A model generated the notes under the pieces. It had not been told where the DNA came from, searched no databases, and saw only the letters and a program-made list of their open reading frames with translations. Of a stretch of 64,000 nucleotides of DNA, positions 8,867 to 17,158 are shown in pieces (within the stretch, counting starts at the first letter, position 1; each line of letters opens with the position of its first letter). Origin of the DNA: M3007 sp031398055 (GTDB taxonomy: Bacteria > Bacteroidota > Bacteroidia > Chitinophagales > Saprospiraceae); the NCBI GenBank assembly GCA_031398055.1, contig JANNMS010000024.1, forward strand, positions 53,229 through 117,228, written 5' to 3'. A program made the position numbers and the translations under genes.

Positions 8867-8950
8867 CAACTTATTTTTTACACGTTCCTCAACCGAAATA
8901 TTTTGATCGAAAAACTGGAAGAAGCCACCACACTTTTGAATATACTTTGA

Positions 8951-9396
8951 CCCCAAGCCACTATCAAACACTCACTTTTTTTTTAATTTTTTGCCTCAGC
9001 CCACTAACCAGTTCACCACCACCACTTTTTTTTCAAATCCAAAAACTTAGACAATGTATCAACCTAAATTCTTTAACCACACTTCGCAAACGTCTCAATT
9101 ACCATCCATCCAATCGTTGCCACCCTAACAAAACCAAAGTACGCACCCTGTACTCTGTTCTAACCAAATAAAAGAAACCCCAAAAACCAAGTTTTTGAAA
9201 CAAGTAAAAATCGAAACACGCTTATTTCTTTTTTATTAGTAGTTACAAATTATTGAAAACCAAATTGTTATATTTTTTTTGTACTTTTTTGCATTTTAAA
9301 AAACTGAATTCTAAACACAACTCGTAAGTATTTTTTAAGACCGGTCTTTGCTTTTTTTATTTTTTCCACCTTTCCAAATCCAAATTTTTTTAAAAA
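8951..9396. other. AT-rich non-coding stretch upstream of the M4 protease gene
   Basis: No convincing gene on either strand: the open frames are shadows. It holds several T tracts. A possible promoter core lies near 9282-9291 (TACTTTTTTG, one or two bases longer than the TAnnTTTG consensus), which would give a long leader of about 100 bases. Confidence 0.4.
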
Positions 9397-12300
9397 ATGA
9401 GACTAATTAACTTTCTCCCAGCGCGCACGCGTTGGAGCATCACCACATTGCTCCTTTTTGTGTGCTTCGTAGTTTACGGTCAACGTTCTACCCCCCAGCA
9501 AATTGAAAACCGCAAAGCCGCCATTCGTTCGGACAACCGTGTTGAAACAGTTCAATTTTCCGAAAGAACTGGCACTCCCGAACTCGTAACTTTCCGCACT
9601 TCCGATCCCGCTCAATCTTACAAGATGGCCGACGCAGATCGGCAACTCCGGCAAAAACTTGATGTCCGCCCCGGCACCGACGACCTCCAAGTCCTGCGCT
9701 CCGACAAAATGAAAAACGGCCTCGAACTTGCCCGTTTCCAACAATCTTTCAAAGGCATCAAAGTGGCGCACGGCCAATATCTCGCCCTGACGAAGGATGA
9801 AAACCTGCTCGCACTGACTGGCGATTTTTTTCAAATTCCCACAAAATTTGACATTTCCCCAGCGCTCAGCGAGCAGCAAGCCTTACAATTTGCCCTAAAT
9901 TGGGTCAATGCAGACCAATATGCTTGGGAATATGTCGCCGAAATGCGCGACCGGCCGGGCATCACCTTCGATGCGCACCGCGCTTTGCAGGCCTATTACG
10001 ATGAATATTTGCCGAAAGGCGAACTCGTCATCGTGGACGATTTTTCAACCGAGGAAATCGACCTTGATTTGGCGTACAAATTCAATATTTATGCGGCATA
10101 CCCACTTTTCCGGGCTTGGATTTTTGTCAATGCACGCACCGGAAAAATCATGCTCCGCGATGCCATCATCAAACACGCCGGCGGCGATACCCGCTACGCC
10201 GGCACCCGAACTTTTGGCTCCGAACCCGGCACCTGCGGAGGCGGACAAAATGAATTATTGAACACGGTGAAAGGTGGCGGTTTTGAAACCCGCGACATGC
10301 AAGCAGTCGGTGGATTGCCACTTTCCATCCCTGCACTTTACGCCGTTTCCACCTGTTTTACCGACAACGACGGCAACTGGACGGAAGCCGAGCACACCAC
10401 GCCCGTTTTTATTGACGAAAGTCAAAACGACGATTTCGCTTTGGATGCCCACTGGGGCGCGGAAACTGTATACGATTATTGGTTCAAAAAGCACGGTCGG
10501 CTGAGTTACGACAACAATAATGCAAAAATCAGCAGTTTTGTCCACTACGGCCAGGGCTATGACAATGCTTTTTGGAACGGCGTGGCGATGACCTACGGCG
10601 ACGGCAGCTGGCAGCAAGGCCTGAACCCGCTGGGCGGTTTTGCCCCGTTGACTTCGATGGATGTCTGCGGCCACGAAATCGGCCACGCGGTTTGCACCAA
10701 CACCTCCGATCTGGTTTATGAAAAAGAAAGCGGCGCGATGAACGAAGGTTTTTCGGACATCTGGGCGGCCTGCATCGAGCATTTTGTGCTGGACAGCATT
10801 GACAACTCCCTCGATTTTGACCCTTGGGGCATCGGTGAGCAAATTGACGAAACCGACCTCGGCGTCCCGCCCGGTCAAGCAACTTCCTCGGCACTTCGCT
10901 GGATGGATCATCCGAAAGCCGAAGGCAACCCCGATTGCTACGGCGGCACGAACTGGACAAACCCAAATTGCTCGCCCAGTTTGGCAAATGACCAGTGCGG
11001 CGTCCACAACAACAGTGGCGTTTTGAACAAATGGTTTTACCTGATGGTTGCCGGTTCTGGCCAAACTTTGACGCCCGGCGCGGGCAAACCCGCCATCGAA
11101 GACGGTATCACTGACCAGGGGGCAACTTATAGTTTCAGTGGCCTCGGTTTTGAAAAAGCAGAGAAAATTGCCTTTTTGACCGAAACCTTGCTCACGCCGA
11201 CCTCCACTTTTGCGGTCGCTCGCGCAAAATCGATTTTCGCTGCGGGGACTTTGTACGGTGCCTGTTCGTCGGAACAAAACATCGTCGCAGCGGCTTGGAA
11301 TGCGGTCAACGTGACTGGTGCTTCGGCTGATTGCACGCCGCGAGTCGAGTTTCTTTCCGCAGGTTCTTCGTTTACCGAAGCCGCTCCGGCCATCGGTTGC
11401 AATGCAAAACGGACGGTTTCGATCCCAGTTTATGGCATTTCAACCACAGCAACGACCACTGTTTCGGCAGTTGGAAACGGCTCGAAACCTGCCACGCCAA
11501 TCGCAGATTTTAATCTTTTGACGACTTCTTTAAATTTTGCAACCGGCTCGAACAAAACCATCGAATTGGAAATCATCGACGATGGTTTTGTCGAATTGAA
11601 CGAGACCATCCTGATTTCGCTCTCCGGTTTTCCTGCAACCTTCACCGTGACGATCACCGACGACGACGTGAACCCGAGCATCGGAAACAGCACGGTCACC
11701 GCGATGGCCACCCAACTTTTCAGTTCCACCACCCGGCCAACCGGATGGAACGTCTTGACCCTCGGCGAGGGCGGAAATACCTGGAAATTCAACGGTGCCG
11801 GGCTGGCCGCAGGCAGGGCATTTATCACCGATGGTATTGCAAACACCACCACGTATGACCAAACCGTCGCAACCCACACCATTTTGGTCACGCCAAAAAT
11901 TGACGCTCGCGGAAAAAACACCCTCAATTTGACTTTCGATTGGACAGCCGGCGGAGAAACGGATGCCGTTGACCCGATTTTGTTCGATTACGGAAGTGTT
12001 GGTTATTCTTTGGATGGTGAAAATTTCACGTTTATCCAAGATTTTGTCGGCACGGCGGGCGGTGCGGTCATGGCTTCTGGCGCATTTGCCCAAAACCTGC
12101 CAGCGAGTTTGAACAACACCGAATTTTACGTCGGTTTCCGTTGGTACAACGACGCGCTGCTGGGGCATTCGCATAGTTTCACAGTTGACAATGTTGGGGT
12201 TACCGGAAAAGTTGTGCCGATCGAAACGGCTTTGAACGCCGAGGCTGGCTCGAAAGTCAACGATGCCGAAACGGTCTATTTTTACAATACGACTGGAAAA

Positions 12301-13584
12301 TTGATTGCCAAAGTCAAGGACATGACCGCTGCCGGCATCGGTTTGGGTTGTGTCAATTTGAAAATCATCCAGGCTGGCGGCGGCCAAATTCCACTTTCCG
12401 GCGGTTTGCGTTCCGAAAAAGCGGTCGAAATCACGGGCACTGGCCTGACCTCTGCCAATTCGTACCAATTGACTATGTATTTCACAGCCGCCGAAATCGC
12501 TTCGTGGGGCGCGGATGCCATGACTTTGGGCATGGTAAAAACCACCGCAACGAACATTGCAGATGCCTATCTCGGCAATTCTTCGTTGAAAACCGATGCC
12601 CAGACCGCGACCGCTTCGCTCAATGCCGATGGCGATTTGAGCTACACCGCGACATTTGCAGGGGTTGGAAAAGTGGTTTTGCAAAAAGATGTCGTGCTCG
12701 CCGGTTGCCTCGTGACTTTTGAAGAAACACCCACCATTACTTTGTTGAAAGACGTGCAGGCGCGGATCGATTGGCCGGATGTTGCGGGTCTCGTTTATGG
12801 CACTTTTGGTTTCAAACATGAAATCCAATACCGCGTCGTGGGCACTTCGACCTGGAAAGTGCTGAAACTGACCAAATCGCTCGCCCTTTTGCAAAAACTT
12901 TTGCCGGGCACGGATTATGAATATCAACTCAGAAATGTGTGCGATTTGGGTGGTTCGATTTGGTCATCGACCTTCAATTTTACCACTTCGCCTTGCACCA
13001 GCCCAGTGATGACCGTTTCAAATCTGACAACCACGACCGCGACCGTTTCTTGGCCTGCCGTTCCTTTGTCCACAAAATACTATTTTCAATATCGTCCGGT
13101 TGGAGGTGCTTATGTCAATGTAAATCTCACGCCGCCAGTCAATTCCATCAATTTGACGGGGCTGACGCCGGGCACAAATTACACCTATCGGATCCGGGTG
13201 AACTGCCCGTGGGGTATTTCAACTTATACAAAATTGGCAAATTTCACGACGCCAGCCTCCAAACCGAACGGCGAAATGGCTGACCGCAACTTGATTTTGC
13301 AAGACGAATCCGACGCCGACGCCTCGCTTTGGTTGTTCCCGAACCCAGCAACCGACGCGCTCGTCGCAGGTTTTGAACCAGAAAATCCGAACGTACCAGT
13401 CAATTTGAGAATTACGGACCAATTGGGTCGCACCATGTTCAGTTCCGATAACCTCGGCGACCCGGAAATGGGTTATCAGGAAATCAGCATTGACATCAGC
13501 CGTTTTGCTGCAGGCATTTACATCCTGCACTTTTCAAACGGCGAGTACCGGAGCAGCCAAAAATTTGTCAAGGCTGCAAATTGA
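9397..13584 (+). CDS. T9SS-exported M4 (thermolysin-type) metalloprotease, multidomain
   Basis: 1395 residues. Signal peptide about 1-28; FTP/propeptide region about 30-250. The M4 catalytic domain has the zinc motif His426-Glu-Ile-Gly-His430, third ligand Glu450 in GAMNEGFSD, and the catalytic histidine of the C-terminal lobe at His537 in CGVHNNSGV, so the active site is complete. Then come a Calx-beta-like repeat (about 650-760), a jelly-roll or cleaved-adhesin-like region (about 770-950), further beta domains, two fibronectin type III domains (about 1115-1285) and a T9SS sorting domain (LFPNPATDALVAGF to the end). It is probably an extracellular nutrient-scavenging protease. Single-gene unit with its own terminator. 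Confidence 0.93.
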   Translation: MRLINFLPARTRWSITTLLLFVCFVVYGQRSTPQQIENRKAAIRSDNRVETVQFSERTGTPELVTFRTSDPAQSYKMADADRQLRQKLDVRPGTDDLQVLRSDKMKNGLELARFQQSFKGIKVAHGQYLALTKDENLLALTGDFFQIPTKFDISPALSEQQALQFALNWVNADQYAWEYVAEMRDRPGITFDAHRALQAYYDEYLPKGELVIVDDFSTEEIDLDLAYKFNIYAAYPLFRAWIFVNARTGKIMLRDAIIKHAGGDTRYAGTRTFGSEPGTCGGGQNELLNTVKGGGFETRDMQAVGGLPLSIPALYAVSTCFTDNDGNWTEAEHTTPVFIDESQNDDFALDAHWGAETVYDYWFKKHGRLSYDNNNAKISSFVHYGQGYDNAFWNGVAMTYGDGSWQQGLNPLGGFAPLTSMDVCGHEIGHAVCTNTSDLVYEKESGAMNEGFSDIWAACIEHFVLDSIDNSLDFDPWGIGEQIDETDLGVPPGQATSSALRWMDHPKAEGNPDCYGGTNWTNPNCSPSLANDQCGVHNNSGVLNKWFYLMVAGSGQTLTPGAGKPAIEDGITDQGATYSFSGLGFEKAEKIAFLTETLLTPTSTFAVARAKSIFAAGTLYGACSSEQNIVAAAWNAVNVTGASADCTPRVEFLSAGSSFTEAAPAIGCNAKRTVSIPVYGISTTATTTVSAVGNGSKPATPIADFNLLTTSLNFATGSNKTIELEIIDDGFVELNETILISLSGFPATFTVTITDDDVNPSIGNSTVTAMATQLFSSTTRPTGWNVLTLGEGGNTWKFNGAGLAAGRAFITDGIANTTTYDQTVATHTILVTPKIDARGKNTLNLTFDWTAGGETDAVDPILFDYGSVGYSLDGENFTFIQDFVGTAGGAVMASGAFAQNLPASLNNTEFYVGFRWYNDALLGHSHSFTVDNVGVTGKVVPIETALNAEAGSKVNDAETVYFYNTTGKLIAKVKDMTAAGIGLGCVNLKIIQAGGGQIPLSGGLRSEKAVEITGTGLTSANSYQLTMYFTAAEIASWGADAMTLGMVKTTATNIADAYLGNSSLKTDAQTATASLNADGDLSYTATFAGVGKVVLQKDVVLAGCLVTFEETPTITLLKDVQARIDWPDVAGLVYGTFGFKHEIQYRVVGTSTWKVLKLTKSLALLQKLLPGTDYEYQLRNVCDLGGSIWSSTFNFTTSPCTSPVMTVSNLTTTTATVSWPAVPLSTKYYFQYRPVGGAYVNVNLTPPVNSINLTGLTPGTNYTYRIRVNCPWGISTYTKLANFTTPASKPNGEMADRNLILQDESDADASLWLFPNPATDALVAGFEPENPNVPVNLRITDQLGRTMFSSDNLGDPEMGYQEISIDISRFAAGIYILHFSNGEYRSSQKFVKAAN

Positions 13585-13605
13585 AATTTAGCATTTCAGA
13601 TTATA

Positions 13606-13640
13606 AAGAGGGGAGGCCAAAAACGGTCTCCCCTTTTTTC
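13606..13640. terminator. Hairpin terminator after the M4 protease gene
   Basis: AAGAGGGGAG pairs with CTCCCCTTTT across a loop, followed by T residues. Confidence 0.7.
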
Positions 13641-13731
13641 AATTAAATTATGATATTCAGTTTTAAAAAACATAAAATCAATAATTTAAACTTGAAAAAA
13701 TTGCAAATTATAAAATAAACAAAAATATCAA

Positions 13732-14244
13732 ATGGAAGAAAAAATCACGCAGATGCTCCGGCATCAAAACAACGAAGCGATAGCCCTGATTTATGAAACC
13801 TATTCGCCTGCTTTATTTGGCGTCATTTTTCGCATTGTCCATTCGCAGGAATTGGCCGAGCAAGTCGTGCAGGACACGTTCGTAAAAGTGTGGAAAAATG
13901 CCACACAATTCGACCACAAAAAAGGCCGATTGTTCACTTGGCTTTTGAAAATCGCCCGGAACACGGCGATTGATGCGACTCGTGCCGCCAATTTTAAAAT
14001 TTATTCAAAATTTGAAAATGAAAAAATCCTGGCCGCCCGGCCCAGCGAAATCAAAATAAATCCCGACCAAATTGGGCTGCGAAATCTGGTGGAAAGTTTG
14101 GATGAAAAATATCGAGTGGTCGTCCAAAAAACCTATTTCGAGGGCTACACCCAACCTGAAATTGAAAAGGAATTGGGCATCCCGACCGGCACGGTGAAAA
14201 CCCGGTTGCGGTTCGCAATCAACGAATTGCGAAAGAAATTTTGA
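13732..14244 (+). CDS. ECF-type RNA polymerase sigma factor
   Basis: 170 residues. Region 2 spans about 20-90 (YSPALFGVIFRIV, AEQVVQDTFVKVWKN, RLFTWLLKIARNTAID), and region 4 spans about 115-168 with the recognition helix PTGTVKTRLRFAINELR. ECF factors usually come with an anti-sigma gene; the next gene here is convergent and unrelated, so this sigma factor is an orphan. The promoter it recognises cannot be told from sequence. Confidence 0.93.
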   Translation: MEEKITQMLRHQNNEAIALIYETYSPALFGVIFRIVHSQELAEQVVQDTFVKVWKNATQFDHKKGRLFTWLLKIARNTAIDATRAANFKIYSKFENEKILAARPSEIKINPDQIGLRNLVESLDEKYRVVVQKTYFEGYTQPEIEKELGIPTGTVKTRLRFAINELRKKF

Positions 14245-14282
14245 GTAAAATTAGAATGAAAAAGGTGCTTCCAATGTGGGCG

Positions 14283-15212
14283 TCAATTCATCACATCCAC
14301 GTCGTGGATCACGCTCAACAACAATTTGATGTCTTCATAAAATTCGCGCACCACCTCAAAACCCATATTTGAGGCAAAAAGCATCGGTTCGAGCAAGTCC
14401 TTGTTTTGCGAAACGGCGAGGTAAATTTTGTCTTCGATAATGCTCACATAAATGTCCTTGCCGTGTTTTTTTCGATATTCGATCAGCGCGCGTTGCATGT
14501 CTTCCGACAAAACAGTTTTCACCCGCGCGTCAGGCGTGGCATACGTATCGAAAAAAAACTCGAATTCCGGGAGCAAATTGTCATTCACCCGCACGCCTTT
14601 TTGGAGATGAAATGCGCGTTCGGTGCGCGAAAGGTATTTTCGGAAATTATCGGGGATCATCAAAATCTTGCCATGCATTTTTGTTTTTTTAAAATCCCCG
14701 ACCAAAAAAACACCTTTAAAAACACGGTCAATTTTGTTCCGGACGGGCGAAATCTCGGTCACCGTCAGTTCTGAAAACTCAATTGGCATCTCGCGGATCG
14801 TCCCAGAAATATAATCCTCGCCCACATATTCGTCGGCGTGGGTAAAAATGCAGGACTCGAAAAATTTTTCTTTTGAAATAAATTTCTTGGCGTGGTAAGA
14901 AAAAGTGCCGTAATTGATGTCATTGTCAATAAAATCGAGCACGAGGCCGACGATGCGCGGTTTGAATTCATTTAAAAAAACCTGCACTTTGAAAACCAGC
15001 CGACCCGCCCAAATCCCAGCCGCCAGCAAAAAAAGCAAGGTCAAAACCAGCACATCCACAAAAACGGCGAGAAAAAACAGACCCGCCAAAACCAAAGCCG
15101 AAAAAACAATCAACCGCACCAGATTTTGCCGCCGCCGTTCGAGGTGCAGCAGTTCGGGGTAAATACTTTGGTTGTAAAAAAGACGGAAATCGTCGCGGGC
15201 GGAGTGGTGCAA
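14283..15212 (-). CDS. DUF3137-type membrane protein
   Basis: 309 residues. Two close hydrophobic segments at about 31-50 and 52-70 (LIVFSALVLAGLFFLAVF, VLVLTLLFLLAAGIWAG) form a hairpin anchor; the rest is soluble and fits DUF3137 (FISKEKFFESCIF, VFKGVFLVGDF, LSEDMQRALIEYRKKHG). Role unknown. It lies downstream of the ParA pair on the same strand, separated by an inverted repeat (15229-15382), so co-transcription is possible but the hairpin may limit it. Confidence 0.75.
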   Translation of the reverse strand: MHHSARDDFRLFYNQSIYPELLHLERRRQNLVRLIVFSALVLAGLFFLAVFVDVLVLTLLFLLAAGIWAGRLVFKVQVFLNEFKPRIVGLVLDFIDNDINYGTFSYHAKKFISKEKFFESCIFTHADEYVGEDYISGTIREMPIEFSELTVTEISPVRNKIDRVFKGVFLVGDFKKTKMHGKILMIPDNFRKYLSRTERAFHLQKGVRVNDNLLPEFEFFFDTYATPDARVKTVLSEDMQRALIEYRKKHGKDIYVSIIEDKIYLAVSQNKDLLEPMLFASNMGFEVVREFYEDIKLLLSVIHDVDVMN

Positions 15213-15228
15213 AATTGGTTATTTGTTA

Positions 15229-15382
15229 TTGGTTACTGGGAAATTGGTTATTGGGGAATTGGTTATTTGAAAATTGGGGAATTGGTTATTGGGAAATTGG
15301 AAACTTGGGTCAATAACCAATTTCCCATTTTCCCAATAACTAATTTCCCAATAACCAATTCCCTATTTCCCCAGTAACCAAT
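15229..15382. repeat. Imperfect palindromic repeat, family A (long copy)
   Basis: The left half repeats units such as ATTGGTTATTGGGGAATT. The right half carries their reverse complements and ends CCAGTAACCAATCAACC. The right edge supplies the stop codon (TCA at 15382-15384, TGA on the minus strand) of the adjacent minus-strand gene. Other copies are at 32220-32306, 45351-45417 and, as single arms, 46261-46294 and 54867-54905. Confidence 0.8.
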
Positions 15383-15897
15383 CAACCAAGATCGATGCCT
15401 TTTTTCTCGGTGTATTCCACGATATATTCATCAATCAAACCGGCCAAAATATCTTTCAAAAACGCATTTTCGAGGCGGGCGATGGTTTTCAATTTTTCCA
15501 ATTTCGGTTTGTCCACCGAAACGGTCAGGCGTTTTTTCAACATTTCATCCGGCGTCGCCTCGCGCACCGAAATCGTCTGACGAATCAAAGCATCGAGACC
15601 CGAAAGCGGGGCGCGGTGCGGCTGAATTTGGGTCGCGGCAGCCGATTTTGATTTCCCGGAAGGCATCTCGCCTGAGGCGAGACCGCCCGCCCGCCGATTT
15701 TCGTAACGTTCAAAACCTTCGTCCATCGCTTCCTGCAACAGCGCGTCCAAATCGGAGACAAAATTTTTGTGCCCGCTGCGTCTCGCCTGGGGCGAGCGCG
15801 CCGCGCCGATTTCACCCACAAAAACGGATGCCTCGCTCGCCGGGGAGTCATTATTAAAAAGGTCGTCGAGACCTGAGGAAAAGTTCTTTTTGCTCAT
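15382..15897 (-). CDS. ParA-partner protein with a C-terminal ribbon-helix-helix-like domain
   Basis: 171 residues. The N-terminal 110 residues are low-complexity with two similar motifs (FSSGLDDLFNN and FVSDLDALLQEA, plus PLSGLDALIRQ). The C-terminal part (KKRLTVSVDKPKLEKLKTI to the end) looks like a ribbon-helix-helix or small-partner DNA-binding domain. It follows parA by 55 bases on the same strand, so it is probably the ParB-equivalent of that ParA. Two 17-bp palindromes (family C) lie within its coding sequence, and a repeat supplies its stop codon. Function inferred from context. Confidence 0.65.
   Translation of the reverse strand: MSKKNFSSGLDDLFNNDSPASEASVFVGEIGAARSPQARRSGHKNFVSDLDALLQEAMDEGFERYENRRAGGLASGEMPSGKSKSAAATQIQPHRAPLSGLDALIRQTISVREATPDEMLKKRLTVSVDKPKLEKLKTIARLENAFLKDILAGLIDEYIVEYTEKKGIDLG
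15666..15682. repeat. 17-bp palindrome, family C, inside the ParA-partner gene
   Basis: TCTCGCCTGAGGCGAGA, a palindrome with a single central mismatch, is translated in frame in the low-complexity part (around GGLASGEM). Confidence 0.6.
15781..15796. repeat. Second family C palindrome inside the ParA-partner gene
   Basis: TCTCGCCTGGGGCGAG lies 99 bases from the preceding copy and is translated around SPQARRSG. Confidence 0.55.
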
Positions 15898-15952
15898 TTT
15901 TCAAAGCGATTTGAGTGATGAAATGTTTTTTTAAATGAAAACTTCCGCGTTT

Positions 15953-16747
15953 TCACATTTCATCGCTTATCAATTCAGGTTGTGCGGGTGTCGAAACGCC
16001 TTCCGTCCGCGCCAAAATTTCTTGACAAAGTGCCAAATAATCCGCCGCGCCCGAACTTTTCGGGGCATATTCGAAAATATCTTTCCGGGCGGCGGGAGCC
16101 TCGGCGAGTGCCACATTTTCGCGGATGTGCGTTTTGAAAACCTTTTCACCAAAATGTTTGTGGATAATTTCGACGACATCTCGGTTCAAAACCCGGCGGG
16201 CATCGTACATCGTGGCAATCACGCCGCCGATTTCGAGGCTTTTGTTCAAACGGAACCGCACTTTGTCGATCACCTGTTTGATTTTCGCCAAACCCTGCAC
16301 TGCCAAAAACTCGGTCTGCAACGGGATCATCACAAAACGGCTGCTCGTCATCGCGTTCAAAGTCAGCAGGCCGAGCGACGGCGGGCAGTCAATAATAATA
16401 TAATCGTAGTCGTCGGAAACTTGTCCGAGCAGATCACGGAGGATAAACTCGCGCCCCGCCTCGTTGATCAGTTCCATTTCCGCACCCGACAAATCGAGCG
16501 ACGAAATCACGACATCGAGACCCGGTTTGTGGGTCACCGGCACCAGTTCGCTTTCGCCGCGCAGGGCTTCGTAAATTGTAAATTTCTGGCGCGGAATGCC
16601 GAGCGAAATGGTCAAATTGGCCTGCGGATCGAGGTCGAGCAACATCACCCGTTTGCCCAATTCCACCAAACCTGCACCGATATTAATGGCACTCGTCGTT
16701 TTTCCGACGCCGCCTTTGTGATTCAACAATGAAATAATGATAGCCAT
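15953..16747 (-). CDS. parA: ParA-family partition ATPase
   Basis: 264 residues from ATG 16747. Deviant Walker A NHKGGVGKTTSAINIG at the N-terminus, LLDLDPQANLT (Walker A'), and IIIDCPPSLGLLTLNAM (Walker B) are complete. The open frame extends 12 codons further upstream, but that extension is made of the inverted repeat at 16748-16834, so MAIIISLLNHK is preferred. A -7 box is at 16848-16855. Together with the following gene it forms a small two-gene partition-like cassette; ParA proteins also position other cargos, so its role in DNA segregation is inferred, not shown. Confidence 0.88.
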   Translation of the reverse strand: MAIIISLLNHKGGVGKTTSAINIGAGLVELGKRVMLLDLDPQANLTISLGIPRQKFTIYEALRGESELVPVTHKPGLDVVISSLDLSGAEMELINEAGREFILRDLLGQVSDDYDYIIIDCPPSLGLLTLNAMTSSRFVMIPLQTEFLAVQGLAKIKQVIDKVRFRLNKSLEIGGVIATMYDARRVLNRDVVEIIHKHFGEKVFKTHIRENVALAEAPAARKDIFEYAPKSSGAADYLALCQEILARTEGVSTPAQPELISDEM

Positions 16748-16756
16748 AGACATTTT

Positions 16757-16834
16757 GGACATTGGATTTTGGACTTTGGACATTGGACATTGGATTTTGG
16801 ATACTGAACTTTTTCAAAGTCCAAAATCCAACGT
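16757..16834. repeat. Inverted repeat in the parA leader
   Basis: GGACATTGGATTTTGGACTT at the left pairs with AAGTCCAAAATCCAACGTCC at the right (two mismatches over 22 bases). The intervening bases repeat GGACATTGG. It occupies the untranslated leader of parA. Confidence 0.7.
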
Positions 16835-16847
16835 CCACTCAACGCGC

Positions 16848-16855
16848 CAAAGGTA
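16848..16855 (-). promoter_or_regulatory. Putative -7 box of the parA promoter
   Basis: TACCTTTG on the minus strand matches TAnnTTTG exactly. It would start transcription near 16841, so the inverted repeat would be in the mRNA leader. Confidence 0.5.
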
Positions 16856-17158
16856 AACAGGAATTGGAAAATGGGAAGATGCGGCGACATTCTGTTTTGG
16901 TTGAAAAATTGAGCGAGCGGCGGCGAATGTTTTAAAACGCGGTTTTTGTAAAACAAAATCTCAAAGTCGTTTCTGACAAAATCTGTTTGATGTTGAAACA
17001 ATCTTTTTTCAGAGCCAACCAACTGGTTTTTAACGAGTTGTGATTTCAAGAAAAAATGTTTTGAAATTTTTCTTTAAAATATTTTGTTTTTAAAAATTAA
17101 TTGTGTCAAATTTGCATCACCAAAAGGCGCAACAATCACCCACAAAATATTCTGTATT

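Larger units (their letters stand above)
7622..8888 (+). mobile_element. ISAzo13-family insertion sequence
   Basis: The element is 1267 bp. The terminal inverted repeats begin GGAACGTGTAAAAAATAAGT at the left and are perfect for at least 23 bases (left 7622-7644, right 8866-8888). It is flanked by a 3-bp duplication TCA at 7619-7621 and 8889-8891, consistent with what is known of ISAzo13 elements. It carries two overlapping frames that together make a transposase of normal length. Intact ends and an intact DDE triad suggest recent insertion. Confidence 0.88.
7336..8950 (+). pseudogene. Thioredoxin-fold protein gene interrupted by the insertion sequence
   Basis: The 5' part (7336-7621) codes for a thioredoxin-like protein: VLVLVEEF strand, and the cis-proline segment IRMLPAIVIFHQGEIVYV typical of the fold, but no CxxC. 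The insertion sequence starts in codon 96 and adds a short tail ending at TAA 7630-7632. Joining 7621 to 8892, leaving one copy of the TCA duplication, restores one frame (PLNRNILIEKLEEATTLLNIL) ending at TGA 8948-8950, giving 115 codons with the usual C-terminal helix. The truncated 98-residue product may still be made but lacks this helix. The start at 7336 is preferred over 7252 because the latter lies inside the terminator. Confidence 0.8.
16748..17158. other. Intergenic region between divergent parA and the S24 repressor gene
   Basis: 411 bases without a supported gene. It holds the parA leader repeat and -7 box; the remainder, 16860-17158, is AT-rich near the repressor start and may carry the repressor's own operators, but no clear dyad was identified. 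Confidence 0.4.
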
